Source of the DNA: Chthoniobacterales bacterium
Lineage (GTDB): Bacteria; Verrucomicrobiota; Verrucomicrobiia; Chthoniobacterales; JAATET01
Direction of reading: 5' to 3'
Assembly: GCA_036569045.1 (NCBI GenBank)
Contig: DATCRI010000029.1
Coordinates: 1 to 64,000 of the forward strand
DNA: 64,000 nt
Position 1 is the first letter of the stretch. Each line of letters starts with the position of its first letter. Under the pieces are notes generated by a model that was given only the letters and a program-made list of their open reading frames with translations, had not been told where the DNA came from and did no database searches. This document shows positions 22,989-32,069 of this stretch, piece after piece. The translations under genes were made by a program, and so were the position numbers.

Positions 22989-24473
22989 ATGCCCAAAACT
23001 GGAGAAAATTCCGACGTCGTCCTGATTGGCAGCGGCATCATGTCCGCCAACCTCGGCGCGCTCCTCAAACGCCTCGATCCCAGACTCACGATCCAGGTCT
23101 TCGAAGTCACCGACGGCCTCGCCCAGGAAAGCTCCCACGGCTGGAACAACGCCGGCACCGGCCATGCCGGCATCTGCGAACTCAGCTACACGCCAAAGCG
23201 CGAAGCCGACGGCACGGTGAGCGCCGCGCATCCGATCAAGATCTTCGAACAGTTCGAGAAATCCCTGCAATTTTGGGGCAGCGCCGTGCGCGACGGCATG
23301 GTGACGAACCCCTCGGAGTTCATCAATCCCGTGCCGCATCTCAGCTTCGTCCACGGCGAAGAGCAGGTCGATTTCCTCCGCGCGCGCCACGCCGCGATGT
23401 CCGCCCACCACTTCTTCGAGGAGATGGTTTACTCGACCGACCGCGCGACGATCGGCTCTTGGGCCCCGTTGCTCGTCGAAGGCCGCGGCGAGGTGCCCAT
23501 CGCCGCCACGCGCATGGACGACGGGACGGACGTCAATTTCGGCTCCATCGCCCGCAAGCTCCTCGCGTGGCTCGGCCAGCAGGAAGGCTGCGGCATCGCG
23601 GCCGGTCATCGCGTGATCGACATTCGCAAGGACGGCACGGGCTGGGAGCTGGAAGTCCGCGAACTGGCAACCGGCCACACCTTCACGACGCGCACGAAAT
23701 TCGTCTTCGTCGGTGCGGGCGGCGGCAGCCTGCCGCTGCTGCAGAAGTCCGGCATCCCCGAGAGCCGCGGCATCGGAGGCTTCCCGATCGGCGGCCAGTG
23801 GATCGTCTGCGACAATCCCGAGATCGTCGCGAAGCATCAGGCCAAGGTCTACGGCCAGGCACTCGGCGCCGCGCCCACCATGGCGGTGCCGCACCTCGAC
23901 ACGCGCATTCTCGACGGAAAGAAGACACTGCTCTTCGGTCCCTTCGCCGCATGGACCACGAAGTTCCTCCACGGCAAGGGCAGCCCGCTCGACCTCCCGC
24001 TTTCCATCAAGCCGCACAACCTCGCCACGCTCGTCAACGTCGGCATCCACAATCTCGACCTCGTCCGATACCTCGTGCAGCAGGGCACGCAGAGCATGAG
24101 CGACCGCATGGACGTGCTGCACGTGTTCTATCCCGCCGCAAAGGCGTCGGACTGGCGCCTGATCGACGCCGGCATTCGCGTGCAGGCGATCAAGGAGACC
24201 GACGGCAAGGCCGGCATCGTCCACTACGGCACCGAGGTCATCACGAACCAGGAACGCACCATCTCCGCACTCCTCGGCGCGTCACCCGGCGCCTCCGTCT
24301 CCGTCGACATTGTTCTCGAGGTCATCCGGACCTGCCTCCCGCACCTGCTCGAAGGCCCGACCATCCGCGAGCTCATTCCCACGTTCGGAATCGACATCAA
24401 GCAGGCGGAAAACGCCGCCTTCTTCCGCAACGCCCACGCCCGCGCCGAACAACATCTCAAACTCCGCCCCTGA
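22989..24473 (+). CDS. mqo: Malate:quinone oxidoreductase
   Basis: Mqo is a peripheral inner-membrane FAD enzyme that oxidises malate to oxaloacetate and passes electrons to the quinone pool, an irreversible alternative to malate dehydrogenase. The 494-residue protein has the N-terminal FAD motif VVLIGSGIMSANLG, the family block SSHGWNNAGTGHAGICEL, and VGAGGGSLPLLQKSGIPE in the middle. Length is as expected. ATG 22989 directly precedes the FAD motif. It lies between rhaB (10-nt gap) and pqiA (32-nt gap) on the same strand. Confidence 0.96.
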   Translation: MPKTGENSDVVLIGSGIMSANLGALLKRLDPRLTIQVFEVTDGLAQESSHGWNNAGTGHAGICELSYTPKREADGTVSAAHPIKIFEQFEKSLQFWGSAVRDGMVTNPSEFINPVPHLSFVHGEEQVDFLRARHAAMSAHHFFEEMVYSTDRATIGSWAPLLVEGRGEVPIAATRMDDGTDVNFGSIARKLLAWLGQQEGCGIAAGHRVIDIRKDGTGWELEVRELATGHTFTTRTKFVFVGAGGGSLPLLQKSGIPESRGIGGFPIGGQWIVCDNPEIVAKHQAKVYGQALGAAPTMAVPHLDTRILDGKKTLLFGPFAAWTTKFLHGKGSPLDLPLSIKPHNLATLVNVGIHNLDLVRYLVQQGTQSMSDRMDVLHVFYPAAKASDWRLIDAGIRVQAIKETDGKAGIVHYGTEVITNQERTISALLGASPGASVSVDIVLEVIRTCLPHLLEGPTIRELIPTFGIDIKQAENAAFFRNAHARAEQHLKLRP

Positions 24474-24505
24474 GTCCCAGTATCCCCGCTGGTGAAGGAA
24501 GCCGG

Positions 24506-25183
24506 ATGCAAGCGTTCTTCCACACAGGGCTTCACACTGTTATTTTCACGGGCATGGCCTCCAGGGAATCCGAGCTTCTCGACACCTGGATCGCCTGCCC
24601 GGAATGCGCCGCCGCCTGCCGGGATCGCCCCCTGCCGCCCGGGGCCGCACTCTTCTGCCGCCGCTGCGGCGTGCGGGTGAAGAAATCCTCCGGCCAGCGC
24701 TCGCTCCAGCGGGCATGGGCGTTTGCCGCGACCGGGCTGATGCTCGTGCTCCTCGCGAACGTGCAGCCCGTGCTCACTTTCGATGTCGCGGGAAACACGC
24801 AATCCAACCTCATCGTCACCGGCGTCGCCGGCCTGCTCGATCAGGGTTACTGGCCGGTCGCCGCGCTGGTCTTTGTCGCGGGAATCGCCGGCCCGGCCAT
24901 TCACCTCGCCGCATCATGCTACGTGCTCTCCGCCTGCTGCCTGGGACTGCGCTGGCCCGCCCTGCACGGTGTGGCAAAAGTTTGCGAGATCATGGAAGGC
25001 TGGAACCTCGTTCCGGTCTATGCCGTGGCCACCGTCGTCGCGGTCGTGAAACTCGACATGCTCGGCACGGTGGCGTGGCAGCAGGGAGCGCTGTGGATCG
25101 TGCTGCTGTCGCTCTGCTCTCTGCTCACGTCGCAATTCTTCGACCGAGACCTCGTGGAGCGTCGTCTGAAACAACTCGAATGA
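24506..25183 (+). CDS. pqiA: PqiA-domain membrane protein with zinc-ribbon-like N-terminus
   Basis: PqiA proteins are inner-membrane partners of MCE proteins in lipid transport across the envelope. ATG 24506 is preceded by GAAGGAAG at good spacing (225 residues); ATG 24554 is an alternative that drops 16 residues. A cytoplasmic CPEC...CRRCG zinc-ribbon-like motif is followed by four membrane segments typical of one PqiA domain. E. coli PqiA has two such domains in one chain; here the second is a separate gene starting in the stop codon (ATGA). Substrate is unknown, phospholipid by family. Confidence 0.88.
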   Translation: MQAFFHTGLHTVIFTGMASRESELLDTWIACPECAAACRDRPLPPGAALFCRRCGVRVKKSSGQRSLQRAWAFAATGLMLVLLANVQPVLTFDVAGNTQSNLIVTGVAGLLDQGYWPVAALVFVAGIAGPAIHLAASCYVLSACCLGLRWPALHGVAKVCEIMEGWNLVPVYAVATVVAVVKLDMLGTVAWQQGALWIVLLSLCSLLTSQFFDRDLVERRLKQLE

Positions 25184-25689
25184 GCACGCGCGGCGCCGAC
25201 TCCCATCGCCTGCAACTCGCGCAGGCCCTCGTCGTCACCGGACTCATTCTCTACGTGCCGGCAAACGTCCTTCCCGTGATGACCATGACCGTCGTGGGCG
25301 ACGTGGAGCCGCTCACCGTGCTCGGCGGCGTCCAGGAACTCTACGATTCCGGCCTGTGGCCCATCGCGGGCATCGTATTTCTCGCCAGCATCGTCGTGCC
25401 CTTCTGCAAGCTCGCGTGCCTGAGCTGGCTGCTGCTCATGCACGGCAGCCCGCGCTGGCAGCGACAGCGGGGCGCCCTTCGTCGCATCGTTCACACGGTC
25501 GGGAGCTGGTCGATGGTGGACGTGTTTCTCCTCTCGATTCTCGCGGCCGTCGGACAGCTCGGCGCACTGGCGAGTGTGCAGGCGGAGCCAGGCGGGCTGT
25601 TCTTTGCCGCGGTGCTCGTTTGCACGCTCTTCGCTTCGGAGAGTTACAACTCGCGCCAGATCTGGCAGACCAGAGAAGCAACCACATGA
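25180..25689 (+). CDS. Second PqiA-domain membrane protein
   Basis: A 169-residue integral membrane protein with one PqiA domain of four membrane segments (PANVLPVMTM is the conserved first-helix motif) but without the zinc ribbon of the first PqiA. It overlaps the gene before and the MCE gene after by 4 nt each, so the three are translationally coupled. The two genes together correspond to one split E. coli PqiA or LetA. Confidence 0.85.
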   Translation: MSTRGADSHRLQLAQALVVTGLILYVPANVLPVMTMTVVGDVEPLTVLGGVQELYDSGLWPIAGIVFLASIVVPFCKLACLSWLLLMHGSPRWQRQRGALRRIVHTVGSWSMVDVFLLSILAAVGQLGALASVQAEPGGLFFAAVLVCTLFASESYNSRQIWQTREATT

Positions 25690-28001
25690 ACGAAGAGAGC
25701 AGGGCAGAGAGGGAACCCGAAGACCACGGCCAGATCGTGACCCGGCCGGGCTGGCGTATCTCGTGGGCATGGCTCTTTCCCGTGCTCGCTGCCGCGGCCA
25801 CCGCGTGGCTTTTCTGGACGAACTGGAAGTCGAACGGCCCCGAAATCGAGGTCGTCTTCGAGAGCGCTCCCGGCATCCAGGCCGGAAAAACGCCCCTCCT
25901 CTATCGGGGCGTCGTCGCCGGCACCGTCACCCATGCGCGGCTCGATGCCACTCTCGACAAGGTCGTGCTCACCGTGCGCCTCAAGGAATTCGCCGCCGCG
26001 CTGGCCAGCGAAGGCACCGTCTTTTGGATCGACCAGCCCGTCGTCGGCCTCGGCGAAACCTCGGGCCTCGACGCGCTCATCCAGGGCAATTCCCTCCAGG
26101 CCCGCCTAGGCGGCGGCGCGCCGACCACGCATTTCGAGGGCCGCGATCGCGTGCCGGTCACGCCGCTGGAATCCCCCGCACTCATCCTGAAGCTCCGCGC
26201 CTCGAACATCCCGTTCCTCGACCGCGGCTCGCCCGTGTTCTACCGCGGCGTGCAGGTCGGCGTGATCGAGGACAAGGCTCTCGACGCGTCCGGGAATCCC
26301 TTCCTCCGCGCGCTCATCGAGAAGGAATTCGCCGCCACCGTCCGCAACAATGCCCGCTTCTGGCCGGTGCCCGCCACATCCATCCGGGTCGGCCCCGGCG
26401 GGGTGAAACTCGACATGCTCGGCCTGAAGGCAATCCTCCTCGGCGGCGTGGAATTCGATATCTTCGGCGTGCCAGGCGCCGAGGTCCCGGACGAGACCGA
26501 GTTCACCCTCTACCCGGACGCCTCCATCGCCCGCGCGACCGGCGAGCCCGTGCACATCACCTTCCGCGACGGCCAGGGCCTCGTTGCCGGCCAGACCGAG
26601 GTCCGCCATCTCGGCGTGGTCGTCGGCACCCTGGAGTCCGCCCGGCTCGACACCGCCAGCGCGACGGTGGACGCCGTCGTTCGCTTCCACCCCGACTTCG
26701 AAAAACTTCATCCCGCCGGCACCACCTTCACGCTCATCCGTCCGCGCATCTCGCTGGAGGGCGTCTCGGGCCTCGAGACCCTCATCGGCGGCCCCTACAT
26801 CGATTGTGAACCCGGTCCCGCCGGAGAAATCGCCACGACCTTCGCCGGCCACACCATCTCGGACGACGGCCTCGACACCGCGGAGTCCGAGAAATCGGGC
26901 GTTCACATCACCCTGCGTGCGAAAACGCTGCCGAATCTCGCGCCCGGCGCCCCCGTCCTCTACCGCGGCCTCCTCGCCGGAACGGTGAAGGCGAAATCCA
27001 TCGACGCAAAGGGCGAGCCAGTCCTCGATGTGGTTATCCGTCGCAACTTCGCCCCAGCGCTGGCTCGAAACGCGCGATTCTGGTCCGTGCCGCCGGCCGC
27101 CGCGCAGGCCGGCCCCGGCGTGCTGAAGATCGACGTTGCCAGCCTCCAGACCCTCCTTCAGGGCGGCCTCGCCTTCGACGTCTTCGGATCTCCGGAGCCC
27201 GTCGCCGAAAATGGCGCGACCTTCGATCTCTTCGCCTCCGAGAAGTTCGCCCGCGCCATTTCGCCAGCGATCCAGATCACGTTCGAAAACGGCCAGGGAC
27301 TTCTCGCGGGCGAGACGCAGGCCCGCTACCTTGGCGTGCCCGTCGGTATCGTCGAGGCCGTCCGCGCCAGGGATGGCAAGGTGCAGGCGACCGTGCGCTT
27401 CGAGGCCGGCTACGACTTCCTCCGCCGCGAGGGCTCGGACTTCTCCATCGTTCGCCTCGACGTCTCGCTGAATGGCGTATCCGGCGTCGAGACCGTCGTC
27501 AGCGGCGTCTACATCGAGTGCGTGCCCGCCCCGGGCGGCCGTCTCGCGGAGAGTTTCTCCGCCGTCACCCCGGCAAAGGCCGAGTTCCAGGAGGAAGCGG
27601 AATCGGATTTCGAAGTCACGGTGACCACCGCCCGCACGAACATCGCCGTGAACGCGCCCGTGACCTATCGCGGCATCGAGGTCGGCAAGGTCGCCCGCAA
27701 ATCCCTTTCGCCCGACGCCCGCAAGGTCTCCCTCGCCGTGATGATCAATCCGCTCTACGCCAGCCTCATCCGGGCGAACACGAAATTCTGGGACGCCGGC
27801 GGCATCCGCGCCTCGCTCGGCTTCTTCGCGATCAAGGTGCAGACCGCTTCGCTCGACGCCCTCGCCCGCGGGGGCATCGCCTTTGCCACGCCGAACGCGC
27901 CGAACATGGGCGCCACCGTCGAGCCCGGCCACGAGTTCGAATTGAACGCCACCCCGCGTCGCGAATGGCTGGAGTGGGCCCCGGCCCTTCCCTCGCGTTA
28001 G
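25686..28001 (+). CDS. pqiB: PqiB/LetB-like MCE protein with six MCE domains
   Basis: A membrane-anchored MCE protein that should form a stacked-ring channel for lipids between inner and outer membranes. The 771-residue chain has a short cytoplasmic start, a membrane anchor at ~22-44 and six MCE units beginning near residues 51, 161, 286, 402, 525 and 641. Each starts with a beta stretch and carries a Gly-containing motif such as LLYRGVVAGTV, VFYRGVQVGVI, RHLGVVVGTL, VLYRGLLAGTV, RYLGVPVGIV and VTYRGIEVGKV. E. coli PqiB has three and LetB (YebT) seven, so six is between them. The long helical C-terminus of PqiB seems absent. It is coupled to the two PqiA genes. Confidence 0.88.
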   Translation: MNEESRAEREPEDHGQIVTRPGWRISWAWLFPVLAAAATAWLFWTNWKSNGPEIEVVFESAPGIQAGKTPLLYRGVVAGTVTHARLDATLDKVVLTVRLKEFAAALASEGTVFWIDQPVVGLGETSGLDALIQGNSLQARLGGGAPTTHFEGRDRVPVTPLESPALILKLRASNIPFLDRGSPVFYRGVQVGVIEDKALDASGNPFLRALIEKEFAATVRNNARFWPVPATSIRVGPGGVKLDMLGLKAILLGGVEFDIFGVPGAEVPDETEFTLYPDASIARATGEPVHITFRDGQGLVAGQTEVRHLGVVVGTLESARLDTASATVDAVVRFHPDFEKLHPAGTTFTLIRPRISLEGVSGLETLIGGPYIDCEPGPAGEIATTFAGHTISDDGLDTAESEKSGVHITLRAKTLPNLAPGAPVLYRGLLAGTVKAKSIDAKGEPVLDVVIRRNFAPALARNARFWSVPPAAAQAGPGVLKIDVASLQTLLQGGLAFDVFGSPEPVAENGATFDLFASEKFARAISPAIQITFENGQGLLAGETQARYLGVPVGIVEAVRARDGKVQATVRFEAGYDFLRREGSDFSIVRLDVSLNGVSGVETVVSGVYIECVPAPGGRLAESFSAVTPAKAEFQEEAESDFEVTVTTARTNIAVNAPVTYRGIEVGKVARKSLSPDARKVSLAVMINPLYASLIRANTKFWDAGGIRASLGFFAIKVQTASLDALARGGIAFATPNAPNMGATVEPGHEFELNATPRREWLEWAPALPSR

Positions 28002-28030
28002 GCCGCCATCTGCGTGCTCGGCGGCATTTT
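28002..28030 (+). terminator. Candidate terminator after the MCE gene
   Basis: GCCGCC (28002-28007) and GGCGGC (28020-28025) form a 6-bp stem with a 12-nt loop, followed by ATTTT, directly after the stop codon. Modest stem and T-tract. Confidence 0.45.
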
Positions 28031-28037
28031 CATCACA

Positions 28038-28748
28038 TCAGCGCTTCGTCACGACCCCGCCGCTCTCCGCGGCGTCGGGCTTTTCGATCCGAGAGGTCGA
28101 ATTGGGCGCCAGCTCGATGACCGCTCCCTTTTGAGCCTTCGCGAACCACTTGCTGTCCTTCACGTCGTTGTGCTCGACGATCGCGCGGGCTCCCGCTCCG
28201 TCAGCCAGCACGAACACCGTCGACTTCCGGCTCACGTTGTTTCGCACCGTCACCGTCACGCCGGATTTCACCCGCACCGGCTTGACGCAATCCTCGAAAT
28301 AGCAGTCCTCGATCACGATGTTCTTCCCGGCATTGAGCTGGATCGCCTTGTCCTTCGCGCCGCGGAACGCGCAATTGCGGATGATCAGATTGTCCGCACC
28401 ATTGGCGGTGATCGCGTCCTCGCACACTTTCGGGAAGATCACGTTCTCGATCACTGCGTTCTTCCCGCTCACGTGGATGCCGTCCGGCGCCTCGACCACC
28501 ACCGCGTTGCGCACCGTCACGCCCTCGCCCTGCACGGAGATCACCGGCTCCATGTGTTCGTTCTGCGAGCAGTCGCCCTCCCCGGTCCACTTCAACGCGT
28601 CTCCACCGAAGCTCACCGTCCGGCCATTCTGAGCGAAATACTGGATCGCATTAAACTTCCGCGTTTTTTTCGGCTTCTGATCGAAGACGGAGGCATCCGG
28701 GGCCGCAATTGCGGGCAGAGCCAGCAGGAGAAAAAGCAAATACCGCAT
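28038..28748 (-). CDS. Secreted pectate-lyase-like (PL3-type) beta-helix protein
   Basis: The 236-residue protein has a signal peptide (~1-16, cleavage AIAA) and a right-handed beta-helix. The order QNEHMEPVISVQGEGVTVRN, then APDGIHV, VCEDAITANG, FRGAKDKAIQLN and CYFEDCVKPVRVKSG resembles polysaccharide lyase family 3, including the conserved DGIH and ED-A segments. It would cleave polygalacturonate outside the cytoplasm, but this specificity is by family only and catalytic residues were not confirmed. It lies downstream of the glycan-cluster terminator on the same strand, so it needs its own promoter in 28749-28779, or read-through. Confidence 0.65.
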   Translation of the reverse strand: MRYLLFLLLALPAIAAPDASVFDQKPKKTRKFNAIQYFAQNGRTVSFGGDALKWTGEGDCSQNEHMEPVISVQGEGVTVRNAVVVEAPDGIHVSGKNAVIENVIFPKVCEDAITANGADNLIIRNCAFRGAKDKAIQLNAGKNIVIEDCYFEDCVKPVRVKSGVTVTVRNNVSRKSTVFVLADGAGARAIVEHNDVKDSKWFAKAQKGAVIELAPNSTSRIEKPDAAESGGVVTKR

Positions 28749-28779
28749 TTCCCTTCATCGTCCGCGACCGGGGCCTTCG

Positions 28780-28813
28780 CAAAAACAAAAATGGCCGGGA
28801 GCGATCCCGGCCA
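28780..28813 (-). terminator. Intrinsic terminator at the end of the glycan cluster
   Basis: On the minus strand TGGCCGGGA-TCGC-TCCCGGCCA is a perfect 9-bp stem with a 4-nt loop, followed by TTTTTGTTTTTG. It starts 28 nt after the stop of the last glycosyltransferase gene. Confidence 0.92.
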
Positions 28814-28840
28814 ATCGGCATTCAAACTGTTCGGCGTTCC

Positions 28841-29917
28841 CTAGAGTCCCGCGAGAAAGAGATCCACGTTACGCGCATTGTCGTGCAACTCCGCAACGAA
28901 GCGGGCGCATCCCGCCTGCGCATCTCGCAGCGCTTGCGGATCACCAAGGAGCTCCGTCGCGCCCTTCACCAGCGTCTCGAAATCGCCATCGGCAAACCGT
29001 CCCGGCGCGAATCGCTCGAACAGATCGTCGGGGTTCACCGCCAGCGAAAGCAGGGCCGCAGTGCCAAGTCCGGCCTGGATGAAGCTGTTCGGCCAGCCTT
29101 CGAAGGAGGACGTATTCACGAAAATCCGCGCCGCATCATAATGCGCCTGGATCTCGTGATAAGGAACGCGCTCGATGAACTCGAGGTTGGCGAGACCCTT
29201 CGCGCGGGCCGCCACGGCTTCCCACAAGGCCACATCCTCCCGCGGACAGATCATCCGGCATTTCGCCGCAGGCATGCGCGTCACGAGATCGAGAAAAAGG
29301 TGCGGCTGCTTGATCGGCTGGCAGCGAGCGACCCACAGCAGGTCGATCGCTTTTTCCGTCGGCCGCTCCGAGCGGCGCGGCAGGATGAGATTGCGATACA
29401 GTCCGCAGGACAGCCCCTGCCGGGCAAACTGCGCCCCCTGGTAATCGCTCATGGCGAAACGCCGGTCCGCCCCGCGCACGCCGGCCTCGAAGAAGGCGCC
29501 TCGAAGCGGATTCTCCCGACGAAACTCGCCGTTCACTTCGGTATCGAGTCCGCAAATGAACACGAGCCGGCTCCCGGGCACGCGCACGCGGTGCAGAAGA
29601 TACAGCCACGTCGTCCATCCGAGAATGAGCACGAAGTCAGGTCGCTCATCGCGGAGCAGCGAAACCACCCGAGGCACCGCCCGCAGCGTATCGAGCAGAC
29701 CTCCGGTCTGAAACCGGCCGCCGTTGCGCGTGCGCACTCCCTCGAAAACAAGGCCGTCGCGCTGTCCGCAGTCGCCGCCAATGATCACCACTTCGTGGCC
29801 GCGACGCACGAGTTCCCGCGCCAGCAGCGCCACCTGCAACTCCGCGCCGCCCGACACGCGATCGGTCGATGGATCCAGCGCCAGATGCGCGTAACTCGAG
29901 AGGAAACAAAACTTCAT
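28841..29917 (-). CDS. Glycosyltransferase family 4
   Basis: GT-B-fold retaining glycosyltransferase of 358 residues, the last gene of the cluster. The N-terminal half has the donor-fold start with SGGAELQVALLARELVRRGH, a Gly-rich motif common in GT4 enzymes. The C-terminal half has LLWVARCQPIKQP and the acceptor/nucleotide region SSFEGWPNSFIQAGLG with the conserved Glu. ATG 29917 overlaps the stop of the upstream GT2 by 4 nt; the longer frame to 30487 runs through that gene and is rejected. Sugar donor and linkage are unknown. Confidence 0.88.
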   Translation of the reverse strand: MKFCFLSSYAHLALDPSTDRVSGGAELQVALLARELVRRGHEVVIIGGDCGQRDGLVFEGVRTRNGGRFQTGGLLDTLRAVPRVVSLLRDERPDFVLILGWTTWLYLLHRVRVPGSRLVFICGLDTEVNGEFRRENPLRGAFFEAGVRGADRRFAMSDYQGAQFARQGLSCGLYRNLILPRRSERPTEKAIDLLWVARCQPIKQPHLFLDLVTRMPAAKCRMICPREDVALWEAVAARAKGLANLEFIERVPYHEIQAHYDAARIFVNTSSFEGWPNSFIQAGLGTAALLSLAVNPDDLFERFAPGRFADGDFETLVKGATELLGDPQALRDAQAGCARFVAELHDNARNVDLFLAGL

Positions 29918-30915
29918 TTGCGCACCGTCGCGGCTGCCATTCGCACCCAGGGCATCCGAGGCAGGCTGGCCCGATCGTAACGGGCCAGCGCCCGCAGGAA
30001 CGCCCCCCCTGCACCCGCTCGGCAGGCCCGATAAAAAAGGGAGTAATGCTGCTCGGCGCGCAGGCGGGCAAATCCGGCGCCCATTCTTCGTCCCCGCAGG
30101 AAACCCCACTCCAGCGCCTTCACCGCCTCGAAATACGTCTCCCAATCCGCGGGCAGATCTCCGGCCCAGGCCTCCGCAATGGCGCCTCGCTCCTGCCCAC
30201 CGAGACCCGGGGCCATTGCAGCCATGTGGTCTTCCAAGATTCGTCTCACCGCCGCCACGCGCTCCCCGCTCTTCTCCGCTCCGGCCATGATCGACGCGGA
30301 ATGCAGCCGGTATTTCACGAGCGGCTGCCGCAGCGTCACCACCGGAAACTCCGCGGCCACGCGCGCCCAAAGATCGAGATCCTCGCAGGCCGGGCGATCC
30401 CGGTAGCCGCCCAGTCGATCGGCAATGATTCCCCGTCGAAACAACACACTGCCATGCGCAAACGGCGCCCGAAAACAGAGGTCCCACGCCACGAGGTCAG
30501 CGTGCCCGCCGGTGCGCCAGCGACCGCGATACCGATCGGCTTCGTCGATGAGCAGCGCGTCTGCACCGATCAGCGGAACCGCCGGATTTCCTCGCACAAA
30601 GCTCATCTGCGCGGCCAGTCGTCCCGGCGCGCTCAGGTCATCGGCATCCTGCCGCGCAATCCACTCGCCCCGCGCCTCCGCCAGCCCGTGGTTCAGCGTC
30701 GCGACCAGACCGAGATTCTGCGGATGATGCAGCACCCGCACGCGCGGATCGCCCGTGGACTCCAGAATCTTCCGGGTTTCATCCGTCGAGCCATCGTCGA
30801 TCGCCAGCAGCTCGAAGTCGCAGAAGCTCTGCCGCAACACGCTGCGCAGCGCCGCGGGCAAATGACGTGCGCCGTTATGGACCGGCAGCAGCACGGTCAC
30901 CGCCGGGGATTTCAT
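29914..30915 (-). CDS. Glycosyltransferase family 2
   Basis: GT-A-fold inverting glycosyltransferase of 333 residues. It begins VTVLLPVHNGARHLPAAL, has the nucleotide motif DDGSTDET and the metal-binding region ARQDADD. The C-terminal ~100 residues are amphipathic. ATG 30915 sits at the stop of the next upstream gene (4-nt overlap) and right before the fold, so the 15-residue longer start at 30960 is not used. It is soluble or peripherally bound to the inner membrane. Donor unknown. Confidence 0.9.
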   Translation of the reverse strand: MKSPAVTVLLPVHNGARHLPAALRSVLRQSFCDFELLAIDDGSTDETRKILESTGDPRVRVLHHPQNLGLVATLNHGLAEARGEWIARQDADDLSAPGRLAAQMSFVRGNPAVPLIGADALLIDEADRYRGRWRTGGHADLVAWDLCFRAPFAHGSVLFRRGIIADRLGGYRDRPACEDLDLWARVAAEFPVVTLRQPLVKYRLHSASIMAGAEKSGERVAAVRRILEDHMAAMAPGLGGQERGAIAEAWAGDLPADWETYFEAVKALEWGFLRGRRMGAGFARLRAEQHYSLFYRACRAGAGGAFLRALARYDRASLPRMPWVRMAAATVRK

Positions 30916-32069
30916 CGCGCCAGCAATCCCGCAAAAATTTCCGCGTGGCGATCCACCCATTTCACGCGATCGAAACTGGCCGTCGCTCGTTCGCGAGCCG
31001 CTTTCGCAAACTCGCCGTGCCGGGACATGATTGCCGTCACCGCTTCGGCAACCTGTTCGGGATCGGGCGCGTGGTCGCCAGTCCAGTCATCGGGCACCTC
31101 GACCAGTCGCCCCGCCTCTTCGCCGACGAGCTCCGGCATTCCGCCGCTCCGCGAGCCGATCACCGGGAGGCCGCAGGCCATCGCCTCGATCGGCACCGTC
31201 GGGCACGGGTCCTTGTATTTCGGATGCAGCAGCACGTGAGCCTGCCGGTAAAGCCGCGGCGCCTCGGCCTGCGTGAAACGCGGCAACAGCCGCACGCGAT
31301 CGCCGAGTCCGCTCCGCGAGACATACGCCGCCACCTCGCGATCGCCATCCGGCCAGCGAAACTCCCCGGCAATGGTCAGTCGCACCGACACCCCCCGACG
31401 CACGAGCGCGGCTAGGGCATCGAGCGAAGCGCGCACGCGATAGAACGAGTGATTCGTCCCCATCGCAAGAAGCTCCCAGACATTCGGAGGCGGTGGGGAC
31501 GACGCCGGCGAAAACACCGCGAGGTCGACGGGGTTCCAAAGCACCTCCGCCGGCGCCGTGACCGGGCCAAGGTAGCGATCCGCGCAATCCCGGCAGAACG
31601 CGCTTTGATAAACGACGTGATCAGCCTGCGCGATGAGTCGTCGCATGGGTTCGTTGAACCACGGATACTGCGTGCCGCTCCACGCGGGATAGGCGACGCC
31701 GTTCTGATTCCACACCACGGGAATGCCTCGCCGTTTCGCCCACGCGACCAGCTCTTCCACGTGCGGCACGAGATGCAGCACGCTGCTCACGAGATAGAGG
31801 ACGTTGAACCCCTCGCGCGCTTCGCCGAATCGGTCCCGCAGATGCGCGAGCTTCACGCCGCCGCCGATCCGGGCCTCGTTCTCACGCACCGGCGGCTCGA
31901 TCCATCCGAAGTTCGGATGAATACCCTCGCCGGCTTTCGGCGGCAGGGCCTGCAGGCGCCGACGAAAGGTCGCCCGACCTGGCGCGTGATACGCCAGCCG
32001 CGCCGCGGCGACCGCCTCGTGCCGCGCGCGTTCCCACGCGGACACCGGCTCGACGATCTTCACGCCCAT
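30912..32069 (-). CDS. Glycosyltransferase family 4
   Basis: GT-B glycosyltransferase of 385 residues from ATG 32069. GTG at 32063 would make the GTGA overlap seen elsewhere in this cluster and may be the true start. The C-terminal domain has LTIAGEFRWPDG, LLPRFTQAEAPRLYRQAHVL, and the EX7E-type region TVPIEAMACGLPVIGSR. The N-terminal half contains WNQNGVAYPAW, a pattern found in polysaccharide GT4 enzymes. It overlaps its neighbours on both sides. Donor unknown. Confidence 0.88.
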   Translation of the reverse strand: MGVKIVEPVSAWERARHEAVAAARLAYHAPGRATFRRRLQALPPKAGEGIHPNFGWIEPPVRENEARIGGGVKLAHLRDRFGEAREGFNVLYLVSSVLHLVPHVEELVAWAKRRGIPVVWNQNGVAYPAWSGTQYPWFNEPMRRLIAQADHVVYQSAFCRDCADRYLGPVTAPAEVLWNPVDLAVFSPASSPPPPNVWELLAMGTNHSFYRVRASLDALAALVRRGVSVRLTIAGEFRWPDGDREVAAYVSRSGLGDRVRLLPRFTQAEAPRLYRQAHVLLHPKYKDPCPTVPIEAMACGLPVIGSRSGGMPELVGEEAGRLVEVPDDWTGDHAPDPEQVAEAVTAIMSRHGEFAKAARERATASFDRVKWVDRHAEIFAGLLAR

